32,275 nucleotides of DNA from Verrucomicrobiales bacterium (GTDB lineage: Bacteria; Verrucomicrobiota; Verrucomicrobiia; Limisphaerales; JAYPXF01). The stretch lies in contig PBAL01000037.1 of NCBI GenBank assembly GCA_002715965.1, positions 1 through 32,275 of the forward strand, read 5' to 3'. Position 1 is the stretch's first letter; each line of letters opens with the position of its first letter. Positions 14,308 through 22,863 of this stretch are shown here, piece by piece. Under the pieces are notes generated by a model. That model made no database searches and was not told the DNA's origin. It was given only the letters and a program-made list of their open reading frames with translations. Made by a program: the position numbers and the translations under genes.

Positions 14308-15120
14308 ATGGCACTACCAACCGTAAAACTCGAGCAGGGCATCCACGTGATGCATCTCTTTTACAAGGTGGACCGTGTGGCGTGGGATGAACTTACCACC
14401 GACGATTCCATCGAAACCCGCGCCAAACTGCAGAAGCTCTGCGACGCGAACAACAATACCTGCGAACCCTTCCTCCGCTCATACGCAACGGTCAGCGGCA
14501 AGGCAGACATCGCCTTCTGGCTGATGTCCGCCGAACTCGGCGACCTGGCCCAGATGCATCGCGACCTGGAAGCGTGCTTTCCACCGGGAACGATCGATTG
14601 TGTTTACTCCTACCTCAGCGTCACCGAACTCACCGAATACCAGCCGACTTATGAGGACTCCAAGGCGCGCCTGATCGGCGAAGGGCTGGATCCTGAAAGC
14701 GAGGAGTTCAAGACGAAGTTTGAAGAAGCGAAGAAGCACGTCGATTCCTACCGTAAGTTTCGTATCAACCCCGAGATGCAGGACTGGGAGGTCATGTCCT
14801 TCTATCCGATGAACAAGCGGCGCGAAGGCAATGACAACTGGTACATGCTTGAGTTCGACGCGCGCAAGAAACTCATGAGCGGCCATGCCCGCGTCGGCCG
14901 CAAATACGCCGGCCGCATCAGCCAGATGATCACCGGCTCAACCGGCCTCGATGATTGGGAATGGGGCGTCACCCTCATGGCCCATCAGGTGGATGCAGTG
15001 AAGGAGATCGTCTATGAAATGCGCTTCGACGAAGTCAGCGCTCGCTATGGCGAGTTCGGCCCCTTCTATATCAGCCTCCGCGCCAAGCCGGACGATCTTT
15101 GGGAGCACCTGAAGCTGTAG
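14308..15120 (+). CDS. hemQ: Coproheme decarboxylase (HemQ/ChdC, chlorite dismutase family)
   Basis: Converts coproheme III to heme b by peroxide-dependent decarboxylation, the last step of the coproporphyrin-dependent heme pathway. The 270-residue protein starts at ATG 14308 (MALPTVKLEQGIHVM); a 15-residue longer frame is less likely. The axial ligand is H193 in MSGHARVGRKYAGR. Y166 in FYPMNKRR matches the catalytic tyrosine of ChdC. Q206 in ISQMITGSTG sits where HemQ proteins have Gln rather than the Arg of true chlorite dismutases. GLDDWEWGVTL completes the signature. A longer segment than in Firmicutes lies around 112-150. Cytosolic; no signal peptide. Confidence 0.93.
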   Translation: MALPTVKLEQGIHVMHLFYKVDRVAWDELTTDDSIETRAKLQKLCDANNNTCEPFLRSYATVSGKADIAFWLMSAELGDLAQMHRDLEACFPPGTIDCVYSYLSVTELTEYQPTYEDSKARLIGEGLDPESEEFKTKFEEAKKHVDSYRKFRINPEMQDWEVMSFYPMNKRREGNDNWYMLEFDARKKLMSGHARVGRKYAGRISQMITGSTGLDDWEWGVTLMAHQVDAVKEIVYEMRFDEVSARYGEFGPFYISLRAKPDDLWEHLKL

Positions 15121-15203
15121 GCACGATGGCGTGTGCGAAAGCGTCGTGGCTGCGACGAGTGCTCGGCGCTCCAGTTCTCGAACACGCCAGCTGACTGACG
15201 AAC

Positions 15204-15972
15204 GTAAGCGTTTTACGAACCCATCTATTCACGAGGTGGGGATGCAGGATAATTTCGAAGGGTGAAAACTCATGACGAGATTCGCCGGCTGTTGCGCGAG
15301 TTTGAGCGCAGCGGACTCACCCAACGCCAGTTTGCCGCTCAATCGGGCGTGGCTTACTCCACCCAGGAACTGACCCTGCTGTTGGACGGCGTGCAATGGG
15401 CGCCGGCCAATCAGCGCAACTGGCACCGGCAGTGAACTGCGCATCGTGCGCCGACCATCATCGAGCGATGAAAAAAGCGCCGTCATCGCCCAAATCGATT
15501 GAACAAGAACGCGCGATCTTCGGCGGCTTACACGACCGAAGAAAACAGCCGCCGCCCCACTGCCCGAAGACCCTCGCGCCCTGCGCGAGATCGTTCTCAG
15601 TCAGCGGGAAGAAATGGCGCACAAGGATCAGACCATCGGTCTGTTGGAGGGGATGATCCGGCGGCTGCGCATCGACAAGCATGGCCCCGAGAGCGAGCGG
15701 CTCAACGACCGTCAACTCGAACTACTCGAAGGCGAACCCGGCGTGCAATCCGGTGAGATCGACACCGAGATCGCCCACGCTAATGACGAGGCATCCCTGC
15801 GCTCGGGCACCCAAAAGAAGAAGCCCCGTAACCCCGCCCGCGGACGCCACCCGCTGCCCGCCCATCTACCCCGCATCAAACAACTCATCGCCAGCCCGTC
15901 CGAACAATGCCGCTGCGGCCAATGCGGGCAAGCCACCCGGATCATCGGTTACGAAATCATCGAACAACTCTG
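15204..15972 (+). mobile_element. IS66-family insertion sequence relic
   Basis: The left end GTAAGCG (15204-15210) matches the terminal bases usual for IS66 elements. Inside lie a shortened TnpA-like frame (15262-15435) and the first part of the TnpC transposase (to 15973). The TnpB gene, the catalytic DDE part of TnpC and the right terminal repeat are all missing. The right edge meets the truncated gene of 15949-16799. It is not able to move on its own. Confidence 0.75.
15262..15435 (+). pseudogene. IS66 TnpA-like fragment
   Basis: A GTG-started frame of 57 residues. VKTHDEIRRLLREFERSGL followed by TQRQFAAQSGVAYST is the helix-turn-helix of the IS66 accessory protein (xWRxLLxxxxxSGLSxxxFCxxxGVSYSTF). 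After YST the sequence departs from the family, probably through a deletion and frame change. Confidence 0.65.
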
Positions 15973-15973
15973 A
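15506..15973 (+). pseudogene. IS66 TnpC transposase, N-terminal fragment
   Basis: An open frame after TGA 15503-15505. It reads LPEDPRALREIVLSQREEM, then KDQTIGLLEGMIRRLR (the leucine-zipper-like region), a basic proline-rich RNPARGRHPLPAHLPR, and the zinc finger CRCGQCG, then IGYEIIEQL and a stop. In complete IS66 TnpC proteins the EQL is followed by DVVPAKFFV and about 350 further residues with the DDE triad. The fragment is cut exactly there. A possible original start (MKKAPSSPKSIEQERA, ATG 15470) lies in another frame. Confidence 0.7.
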
Positions 15974-16799
15974 TCGTCAGGTGGAACTCCCGAGACTAGA
16001 CCGTTCGTGCTGACCGACAGCCAGCCCGGGGAATCATGCAACGAATAGCTGAGCAGCCCGCCTTCCGGATCGGTTGCGCTAATCTGATATTGATAGGACA
16101 AGCCAATGGTCGCATTCATCACCGGCGTGGAACTGATCACCGGCGGATCATCCGGTGTCATGGAGATTGTCAGCGTGTATTCCTGCTCAGTGGTGTTGGC
16201 CGGAACTGCATTGTCCGTCACCTGGACAATGTTGGTGTAGACCCCGGCCTGGCCGGGACCGGGTGTTCCACTCACTAGACCGCTTGCCGAAATCCTGAGG
16301 AAGGACGGCGGGTTGCGCAGCGAATATGTGAGCGCGCCACCTTGGAAATCCGTCGCCGTCACCTGATACTGGCAAAGCACGCCGATCATTCCGTTGGTAA
16401 CCGCCGAGGACGTAATCGTCGGCGCAAGGTTCGGGGGATTCGGCCTGCTAGCCAGGTTCGCCGGATGAGAAAATCCTGTGCTCCACAATGCGACGCCCGT
16501 TCCGTTCGGGTCGCCAAGTTCCGTCCCGTTGCTGAAGCCGTCTGCATCGGAATCGCGGAAGTAAACCTGTGACCAAAACTGCTCCTGCCCATTCGGTGTC
16601 ACGAATTGCTCCACCGTGAATCCGAAAGCGTTTCGCGCCCTCCCGTAGGCTGCGTATGACAGATCTGGCAATTGGTGAGTGATCCCAGAGGAACGAAATT
16701 CCCATTGGGCATGAACGCAGCCCCCGTCCGGAATTGACACCCCTACGAGGCGAGTTCCACGCCCAGAATCACAAGGACGACCAGCGATCGGAATCGCAT
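15949..16799 (-). pseudogene. Temptin/Ig-like secreted protein, frameshifted and 3'-truncated
   Basis: A signal peptide MRFRSLVVLVILGVELAS starts at ATG 16799 and meets TAG at once; the rest of the protein continues in another frame from about 16742 (GVSIPDGGCVHAQW). The mature part has a temptin-like domain (GRARNAFG, then FRDSDADGFSNGTELGDPNG) followed by two He_PIG/cadherin-like repeats of about 95 residues, each ending in GLVSG(T/V)P. The second stops where the IS66 relic begins; the last ten residues are read from transposon-junction DNA. Intact relatives continue with more repeats. The 5' frame change lies near a run of four G, so a base-call error there is possible, but the 3' truncation is real. 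Confidence 0.7.
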
Positions 16800-16847
16800 C
16801 GTATATAGAATTCGCGGCCGCGCGCAGGAGAGGAATCCCCCTGCAGG

Positions 16848-17963
16848 TCAATTCAGTATCTTGCGTAACACGGCCTCAAACGCATCTGCCTGACGCATGA
16901 ATCCAAGGTCAGTGGGATGCGAGCTGTCGACGGTGCCTTCGTTGTCGTCTCCAAGCAGGTTTTTTCCTTCGAGATACCACAGTCCGGTGATGCCTGCCGC
17001 TTTGAGATTGGCGAGAGCCTTCCTAAGAGCTGCCTGGCTTGTTTCGTTGCGTTTCTTCTTGCCCGGCATCAGGAATGCGTTGCTGTAATTCCGATCTTCG
17101 ACGAGCAGAATGGGCGTGGTGGGATGCTTCTTGCGCAGGAACTTCACGAGTGGTTCTGTTCGTTCCTCGACTGCCTTGGCATCGATGTTCGGCAGGCAGT
17201 CGAGCACATACACTGCTGCATCAATCTCCGCGATGAACCGTGCCACCTCCATCTCCATCCGTCCGTTTCCGGAGAAGCCCAGGTTTACGATCGGACGATG
17301 GAAGCGACGTCCCAAGATCGACGGATGCGCCATGCCGGGCCGGGAGGCACAGGCACCATGGGTGATGGACGTGCCATAAAAGACGATCGGCTTGGCACGC
17401 GACTCGGGATATTTCGCGGCACGGCTGATGGTGGTTCCCCTCGGCAAACCAAGCTCGACCTTCTTTACGCCGTTATACAGCGGCAGGTAGAGCAGATACT
17501 CACGCTTGCCGGGAAGAATACCCGCGGCGAGCGTCCCCTCGGAGACCGGATACTTCCGTGGCCGGCCGAACCCAAGCCAATGCCACTTTCCATCCGGCAT
17601 CTTCACATAGAGGTCCAGCCCGCTGACTCCAGTTGGTGGCATGTGATCCATTCCAAGACGGCTGCTGGTCAATTCCCAGCGCGCCTTGATGTCCGTCGCA
17701 TCCGTCACGAACCGCGCCGACATCCCCGCAGAATTACGACTCAGGGACCAGACCGCGCTTCGAACCACGCCTTCCGCCCGGGCAGGCAGCCGATCATAAT
17801 ACTCCTTCGTGTCGTCAAACCCGCGGCCCTCAACGCCCAAATGCCGGATGTCGTACCAATGGGTCTTCCCATCCTTCGATGCTTCAAAAGGAATTGGCGG
17901 CTGCCCGGCAGTTGCAGACAGGCAGGCAAGTGTTGTGGTGAGAAGGAGAGACCAAATACGCAT
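16848..17963 (-). CDS. Secreted SGNH esterase with GxDLY N-terminal domain
   Basis: A 371-residue exported hydrolase. Signal peptide 1-19 (MRIWSLLLTTTLACLSATA). The N-terminal jelly-roll-like domain carries VSGLDLYVKMPDGKWHW (113-129), the GxDLY signature of PF14607. The SGNH domain has VFYGTSITHG with nucleophile S199, LGFSGNGRMEMEV as block II, LPNIDAK near block III, and VDSSHPTDLGF with catalytic D346 and H349. Such proteins are carbohydrate esterases or acylhydrolases. It is transcribed just ahead of the frameshifted temptin-type gene (49 bases between), and divergent from the LPG-synthase-like gene. Confidence 0.9.
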   Translation of the reverse strand: MRIWSLLLTTTLACLSATAGQPPIPFEASKDGKTHWYDIRHLGVEGRGFDDTKEYYDRLPARAEGVVRSAVWSLSRNSAGMSARFVTDATDIKARWELTSSRLGMDHMPPTGVSGLDLYVKMPDGKWHWLGFGRPRKYPVSEGTLAAGILPGKREYLLYLPLYNGVKKVELGLPRGTTISRAAKYPESRAKPIVFYGTSITHGACASRPGMAHPSILGRRFHRPIVNLGFSGNGRMEMEVARFIAEIDAAVYVLDCLPNIDAKAVEERTEPLVKFLRKKHPTTPILLVEDRNYSNAFLMPGKKKRNETSQAALRKALANLKAAGITGLWYLEGKNLLGDDNEGTVDSSHPTDLGFMRQADAFEAVLRKILN

Positions 17964-18097
17964 GGACCGTAGCTTGCAGTATCGGCTGTAAGAATCCAGC
18001 CGGAAGGTTGATAGATGAGACGCTACACAAAATGCCCTATTGTCAGATCCCCCCGCAATGTGGCTTGCTCTCGGCGCCGGCCGCGGCCGTGAGACTC

Positions 18098-19234
18098 ATG
18101 TCTGCCAAAAAGAACAAGATCCTGCCCACGCTCCTGCGGCTCAGTCTGTGCGGCATTCTCATGGCGTGGATCTTTCAGGCGATCTTCTGGAGCGAAGGCA
18201 AGCGGGCCTGGGAGGAACAGAATCGTCAGCCAGAATGGCATCAGCTCAGCCGCGAACAACGCCTGCACGTGTCCTGGGAATACGGTCCCCGGGAGCTCTG
18301 GCGCAACCTGAGCAAGGTGCGTGGCGGCCCGTTCGCAATCTCAATACTCGTCATGGGAGGCACAATTTTACTCAGCGTCATACGATGGCGCCAGGTGCTC
18401 GAGGTCCATGGGCTGCAACTCTCATTCGGCCGCGCGATGGAGATTTCGATCGTGGCACACTTCTTCAACTCATTCCTGCTGGGCGCCACCGGAGGCGACC
18501 TCATCAAGGCCTACTACGCGGCCCGCGAGACCCATCACAAGAAGGTGGAAGCAGTGGGGACGGTCTTCGTGGACCGAATCGTCGGCCTGTTTTCACTGCT
18601 GCTGTTCGCAGTGGTTGCCATGGCACTGAATGTTCCGCTCTTGAACTCTGATCCGGTGTTTCAAAAGCTTTCCATTTTCGTGATCGCCATGGCGGCCGGT
18701 GGCGCGGTCGCCACGTTCCTCGCATTTCGTGGCGGCACGTCAAAGATGCTGCCCCGGGTACGTGAGTGGATCCGGAAACTGCCCAAGGGAGACTCCATCG
18801 AGCGCCTGCGCGATTCCTTCCTCGTGATCGGGCGCCACAAGCGCGTGCTGTTCAGCACAATCCTGCTCTCCCTGCTGATCAACTTCGTCGCCATCGTTCA
18901 CGTGCAGACGGTTGCCTGGGGATTGGGATCGAATGTGGCTTTCTGGCAACTGCTCACGATTGTGCCCATCATCAGCTGCTTCATCGTCCTGCCGATTTCG
19001 CCGAGCGGCCTGGGCGTGAGGGAGAACCTCTTCGTCTATATGCTCATCGCGCCACAGATTGCGGATTCTGCATCCATGGCACTCGCCTTGTCGTTGCTAT
19101 GTTTTGCGGGCAGCCTGTTTTGGAGTCTGGTGGGGGGCGTGGTGTACGCGAGTTTCATGAGCAGCCATCATCTGGATGACATTGCAGCGGATGAAGGTGG
19201 TGAGGATGAAGCGATTTCGGCCAAATTGGACTGA
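18098..19234 (+). CDS. Flippase-like / lysylphosphatidylglycerol synthase transmembrane-domain protein
   Basis: A 378-residue polytopic inner-membrane protein of the PF03706 (LPG_synthase_TM, TIGR00374) family. I place the start at ATG 18098 (MSAKKNKILPTLLRLSLCG), since the upstream 30 residues are atypical. Hallmarks are FFNSFLLGATGGDLIKAYYA (the conserved N-x-x-LPGxxGGD-x-x-R/K loop), then VFVDRIVGLFSLLL, and near the end LPISPSGLGVREN, the second family signature. Eight or so helices are visible. Members lack the catalytic MprF domain and probably move or modify lipids; function here is unknown. Its 3' end overlaps the convergent L,D-transpeptidase frame by 80 bases. Confidence 0.87.
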   Translation: MSAKKNKILPTLLRLSLCGILMAWIFQAIFWSEGKRAWEEQNRQPEWHQLSREQRLHVSWEYGPRELWRNLSKVRGGPFAISILVMGGTILLSVIRWRQVLEVHGLQLSFGRAMEISIVAHFFNSFLLGATGGDLIKAYYAARETHHKKVEAVGTVFVDRIVGLFSLLLFAVVAMALNVPLLNSDPVFQKLSIFVIAMAAGGAVATFLAFRGGTSKMLPRVREWIRKLPKGDSIERLRDSFLVIGRHKRVLFSTILLSLLINFVAIVHVQTVAWGLGSNVAFWQLLTIVPIISCFIVLPISPSGLGVRENLFVYMLIAPQIADSASMALALSLLCFAGSLFWSLVGGVVYASFMSSHHLDDIAADEGGEDEAISAKLD

Positions 19235-19973
19235 CACCGGTCCGTCCAGCGATTCCGGTCGACCGAACGCACGAGGCAGCCCAGTCGGGATTTCGTGACC
19301 GGGCGACTGCTCCAAGTCGATCAATCGCGCTCTCAAAGACGTAGCTCCTGTTCTTTACCTCCACGTTCGGTGGATTCTTGGAACGCTCAAAAAAGTCGTA
19401 TCCCTGCTTGAGATTGCGCCAGAAGGAATTCCACTTTGAGCCGTAGTGGCGAAGCATATTCTGCGAAGTCATCCGAAACGGAAAACTGTGAACACGAAAG
19501 AAGCTCTGGCCGCCATTGAGAGCAGCATCGGCAAGTGTGTGGATCTCCTCAATCCGCGCCTCGGTCATGGCGAAGCAGCCGATTGATACCGTGCTGCCGT
19601 GAACCATCAACAGGCTGCCAGTGCGTCGATGCTGACGGTCATAGGTGTTTGGGTATCCGAGGTCGAAAGGCAGGTGGAAGCGGCTGCGCGGATTCATGCG
19701 CCAGCCGGGAACGTAATAAAAACCCTCTGGTGCCTGTCGATCCCCTTCGCGAAGTCTGGGGCCGAGTGTGCCGGAATAGAAATGGATGCGACAATTCCGG
19801 AACAGCTCAAACTTCTTTCCTGACTTCGCCCAAAGCTCCAGCTCCTTCGATTCCTTGATGATCCGAATGAAGATCGGAGAACCCCAGTTGAGGTTCTTTT
19901 GAGCGAATTCCTGATTGAGCTTGGGCGCGACCCCGGACAATGACGCTCCGCGACTGTGCGCTGGACGGGACAT
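19155..19973 (-). CDS. YafK-type L,D-transpeptidase family protein, 5' end uncertain
   Basis: A protein of about 272 residues from ATG 19973. The YkuD domain of the YafK branch is clear: NWGSPIFIRIIKESKELELW, then APEGFYYVPG, and the catalytic HGSTVSIGCFAMT with His, Ser, Gly and nucleophile Cys. The family forms or cuts peptidoglycan cross-links or lipoprotein anchors in the periplasm, so a signal peptide is expected. The frame used here has none; a good hydrophobic leader (SLICSLFLFSLTTA, 20022-19984) is present just upstream but in another frame and without a clear start codon. Either a frameshift damaged the gene or there is a sequence error near 19960-19980. The last 55 residues overlap the convergent gene and are not family-like. 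Confidence 0.7.
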   Translation of the reverse strand: MSRPAHSRGASLSGVAPKLNQEFAQKNLNWGSPIFIRIIKESKELELWAKSGKKFELFRNCRIHFYSGTLGPRLREGDRQAPEGFYYVPGWRMNPRSRFHLPFDLGYPNTYDRQHRRTGSLLMVHGSTVSIGCFAMTEARIEEIHTLADAALNGGQSFFRVHSFPFRMTSQNMLRHYGSKWNSFWRNLKQGYDFFERSKNPPNVEVKNRSYVFESAIDRLGAVARSRNPDWAASCVRSTGIAGRTGVSPIWPKSLHPHHLHPLQCHPDDGCS

Positions 19974-20029
19974 CGACCGAGTGCGCAGTGGTGAGTGAAA
20001 ACAGGAAAAGCGAGCAGATGAGGGAGGCG

Positions 20030-20375
20030 CTACCTCCCCCACTTGGCAGTGAGCGAGAAAGTCCCATTGTTCCCCGATCTGGATCGATACGAACAGGTCG
20101 TGCGGCTGCCGACAACCGTTCCGGACCAAGTATAGCGATCACTGTCCACGGTAGTCACACCGGAGAGACTGCAGCGGGTTCCGGTCTTCTTGGCCGTCAG
20201 ATTGGCATTGTAGGAAAACGGCTTACCGATGCCGGCGCCAGTGAACTTGGCAGTCCACGCTGTTCCCTACGAGGTGAGCACGAGTTGGAGTAGGCTCTTG
20301 GTGTGTAGTTCTTGTTGTTCCAGGATCCGGCCCAATTGGTGACCTTTGCTGCTGCGCTGGCTTCCTGGGCTGCGC
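20030..20375 (-). pseudogene. Decayed small secreted protein gene
   Basis: The minus strand carries a recognisable mature protein in two frames. The first block reads AAQEASAAAKVTNWAGSW, then NNKNYTPRAYSNS. After a frame change and an in-frame TAG (20267-20269) the second block reads AWTAKFTGAGIGKPFSYNAN, then LSGVTTVDSDRYTWSGTVVG and NGTFSLTAKW, ending at TAG 20030-20032. The beta-strand-rich W/T pattern is like small secreted proteins with a GTWxG repeat. The 5' end, where the signal peptide should be, is replaced by the hairpin repeat at 20381-20401. No family is assigned. Confidence 0.55.
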
Positions 20376-20380
20376 AACGT

Positions 20381-20401
20381 CCCTCTCCCAGCGGGAGAGG
20401 G
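20381..20401. repeat. Perfect 9-bp-stem hairpin repeat
   Basis: The arms CCCTCTCCC and GGGAGAGGG pair perfectly around AGC. It is followed by GATTGAGGTTGAGGGAG, a tail that often accompanies this hairpin in bacterial interspersed repeats. It marks the 5' break of the decayed gene at 20030-20375. Confidence 0.55.
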
Positions 20402-20416
20402 ATTGAGGTTGAGGGA

Positions 20417-20442
20417 GAAAACTTCCGACCGCCGAACGGTCG
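20417..20442 (-). terminator. Possible terminator of the sulfatase operon
   Basis: On the minus strand CGACCG, loop TTCGG and CGGTCG form a 6-bp GC-rich stem, followed by GAAGTTTTC. It lies 43 bases after the sulfatase stop. The U-run is short, so strength is doubtful. Confidence 0.4.
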
Positions 20443-20484
20443 TTCATTGGCTGTTGGAATCCAAGCATATGGACTCGCTTCGCA

Positions 20485-22335
20485 TTACCAGCCCTGTAGC
20501 TGGGCGATGCGGCCAAATATCCCGATGCCATAGCGGCCTTGGCGATTGCCATTGTTGTCGATGTACTTTTTGACGAGGGGCAAGGCGGGTTTGCCGATCC
20601 AATCAATGACGTTGTGGAGCATACTCTCGTTGTTCGTGCCGTTCGTGAGCAGGTCGTCGAGCGCAGCGAGGGCATTCTTTTGCTGGCCGGTCTTGATCAA
20701 CGTCCAGGCGGCCATCATGCGGACTTCGTGAGATTCATCTTTCAGCGCTGCGTTCAGCTTGCGGGTGGCTCTCCTCGCGTCTGCACCCAGGAGATGCAGC
20801 CCGACGATCGCCCACCAGCGAAGGCCTTCGTCCTTGTTGGACAGCCAACTGATAAACGTCCTGAGGTTGGCCCTGTCACGGGCGAGTGCGAGATCCGCGG
20901 CATCGAGATACGATTCGAGCGGGTAGAGTTTGTCGTCGCGAACCATCTCGTAGATAGTCATGTTGTTGGCGGCCGCGCGGCGCTCGCGCATCTTCTCAGG
21001 CAGGAGACCGGAGTCGCGGAGTTCCAGTTGCTTATTTCGGAGGGCGGTTCGGAGTTCGCTGATCTTCTTCTGATGCTCCGGCGCATCGATGAGGTTGTGG
21101 ACGTTGTCGAAGTCCTTGGCGTTGTCGTAGAACTCCTCGGAGACGCGTGGTTCGAAGAATCGTCCGGTGATCGCGTCGGTCTTGCCTTCGCGATGATGCT
21201 GTTCCCACGCTGCTGTGGCCTGCGCTTTCCAGAGGTAAGCGAGGTGATGACCTGCCGGGGCGAATGGATAATAGTTCTTGTGATAGGAGAAGCGTTTGCC
21301 ACGCATGAGCCGAACGTGATCGAGGCGTTCGTCGGCGCGTTCGCGGAAGCCAAGGTGATAAGCGGGTTCAGATTCGGTGTTCTTGCCGAGGAATATTCTG
21401 CCTTGGAAAGATTCGGAAATCTCCGCGCCAGCAAGACTGAGCCAGGTCTTGGGCATATCCACGAAGCTTACTAGGCGATCTACGGTCATGCCGGGTTTGT
21501 CGGCGGGATAGAGGTGTTTGAGACTCTTGGGGATGCGGACGATCAAGGGGCAATGGACGCCGGCTGAGTAGAGGAAGCGTTTGCTGCGCGCCATGACGCC
21601 ACCGTGATCGGAGTTGTGAATGATGATGGTGTTCTCGTAGAGCCCGTCTTTTTTCAGGGCATTGATTGTGTCCTGAACTTTCTTGTCCATGCGTTCGACG
21701 GCTTCAGCGTACTTCGCATAGTTCTTGCGGATGACGGGAAGATCCGGGTGATATGCGTGGAGTTTCATTTTCGAGGGGGCCTTCTTCACGCCGTCGAGAC
21801 TTCCATGGGCACGGCTCTCGTGACTGTCACCGATGTTTACCACGGCGAAGAAAGGCTGACCGGGCTTTCGCATGCGCCAGCCGAATTGAGTTTTGCCTTT
21901 GCCACCCTTGTAGTCCCAGCAGGCCTTGTCTTCGCGTCCGCCGATGTTGTAGTCGGTCTTGCCGGGGTTTGAGGTGTGATAGCCGGCCTTCTTCAGGAGA
22001 TCTGGGTAATACGGAATTTTATTGTGCGGAATCTCGTTTCGGCTGCGCATCGGCTGCGTGCCGTTGGAGATGCCATACATGCCGGTGATCCAGACCGAAC
22101 GAGTCGGTGCACATACCGCGGCATTGTCGAAGCAATACAGGTAGCGGAATCCTTCCTTGGCCAGTCGGTCGATCGCCGGTGTCTTCGCCATGGTGCCTCC
22201 GTAACAACCCACCCAGGAGATGCCATTGTCCTCGCTGGTGATCCACAGGATGTTGGGTTTCATTGCCGCGTGTGAAGCGCTGGCAAACAAAAGGAGCGCG
22301 GCTATGAGGGATCGTCGAATTGTTAGAATGTTCAT
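20485..22335 (-). CDS. Exported sulfatase with C-terminal HEAT-like region
   Basis: A 616-residue formylglycine-dependent sulfatase started at ATG 22335; MNILTIRRSLIAALLLFASA is a signal peptide. PNILWITSEDNGISWVGCYG carries the metal-binding acidic pair (E35, D36). CAPTRS at 75-80 is the C-x-P-x-R motif whose cysteine becomes formylglycine. VVNIGDSHESR and HNSDHGG supply further metal ligands. The catalytic domain ends near residue 430. A helical region follows (RWWAIVGLHLLGADARR, then DESHEVRMMAAWTL), like HEAT repeats found in planctomycete/verrucomicrobial sulfatases. Substrate is probably a sulfated glycan, or it may act on other esters. It is last in the DUF1080-DUF1579-sulfatase operon. 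Confidence 0.93.
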   Translation of the reverse strand: MNILTIRRSLIAALLLFASASHAAMKPNILWITSEDNGISWVGCYGGTMAKTPAIDRLAKEGFRYLYCFDNAAVCAPTRSVWITGMYGISNGTQPMRSRNEIPHNKIPYYPDLLKKAGYHTSNPGKTDYNIGGREDKACWDYKGGKGKTQFGWRMRKPGQPFFAVVNIGDSHESRAHGSLDGVKKAPSKMKLHAYHPDLPVIRKNYAKYAEAVERMDKKVQDTINALKKDGLYENTIIIHNSDHGGVMARSKRFLYSAGVHCPLIVRIPKSLKHLYPADKPGMTVDRLVSFVDMPKTWLSLAGAEISESFQGRIFLGKNTESEPAYHLGFRERADERLDHVRLMRGKRFSYHKNYYPFAPAGHHLAYLWKAQATAAWEQHHREGKTDAITGRFFEPRVSEEFYDNAKDFDNVHNLIDAPEHQKKISELRTALRNKQLELRDSGLLPEKMRERRAAANNMTIYEMVRDDKLYPLESYLDAADLALARDRANLRTFISWLSNKDEGLRWWAIVGLHLLGADARRATRKLNAALKDESHEVRMMAAWTLIKTGQQKNALAALDDLLTNGTNNESMLHNVIDWIGKPALPLVKKYIDNNGNRQGRYGIGIFGRIAQLQGW

Positions 22336-22382
22336 TTGGCTGAGGTGGGATTGAATTCTGAAAGCGGACATCGTTGGTCAAG

Positions 22383-22844
22383 TCAGTCGGAGACGCGTTG
22401 AAACTTTTCGGTGAACAGGAGGTTCCAAACCTCCCCGTCCGTCGAGTTCTCAAGCGTCAAGGTGTAGGTGTCGTTGCCGGTGAAGGTGTAGGTGTAACGA
22501 GTGGGACCCATCGACGTGTCTTCGATCAACTGAAGCGTGTCGCCGTTCCATTCGCCTATGGCTGGCGCGCCCGGATCCCAGCCATCTGAATCAAACCAGT
22601 AAAACGTGAACTTCTCCTTCCTTGGATCCCAACCGTGCCGACCGTGTGCGGAGTAACGCTCGCCACCGCGCAGTTGCTCGTAATCGGAAACCACAAACCA
22701 CTGATTCAACTTGAACCGCGATGAAATGCGGCTCTCCGCGGTCGCGCCATCAGGCAGTTGCGGATTGGGCGCGACGGTGACCTTGCCGGTCCAATCCCCG
22801 ACGAGTGCCGCGAGTTTTTCGTGGGCTGGCGTGGGGAAGTTCAT
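22383..22844 (-). CDS. DUF1579-like protein
   Basis: A 153-residue cytosolic protein with no signal peptide. The start HEKLAALVGDWTGKVTV and the later series of short strands (SRFKLNQWFVVSDYEQL, then HGRHGWDPRKEKFTFYWFDS and TRYTYTFTGNDTYTLTLEN) are typical of the DUF1579 beta-barrel, which begins with an LxxLxGxWxG motif. The role is unknown. It is placed 19 bases after the DUF1080 gene and 47 before the sulfatase, so the three are probably co-transcribed. Confidence 0.8.
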   Translation of the reverse strand: MNFPTPAHEKLAALVGDWTGKVTVAPNPQLPDGATAESRISSRFKLNQWFVVSDYEQLRGGERYSAHGRHGWDPRKEKFTFYWFDSDGWDPGAPAIGEWNGDTLQLIEDTSMGPTRYTYTFTGNDTYTLTLENSTDGEVWNLLFTEKFQRVSD

Positions 22845-22863
22845 TTCATCGAATTGGTGAAAG

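Noticed and set aside
16917..17972. Plus-strand open frame (351 codons) opposite the SGNH esterase
   Set aside because: The minus strand shows a signal peptide and catalytic motifs; this frame shows none.
20539..21474. Plus-strand open frame (311 codons) opposite the sulfatase
   Set aside because: The sulfatase is unambiguous; the opposite frame has no motif and no start signal.
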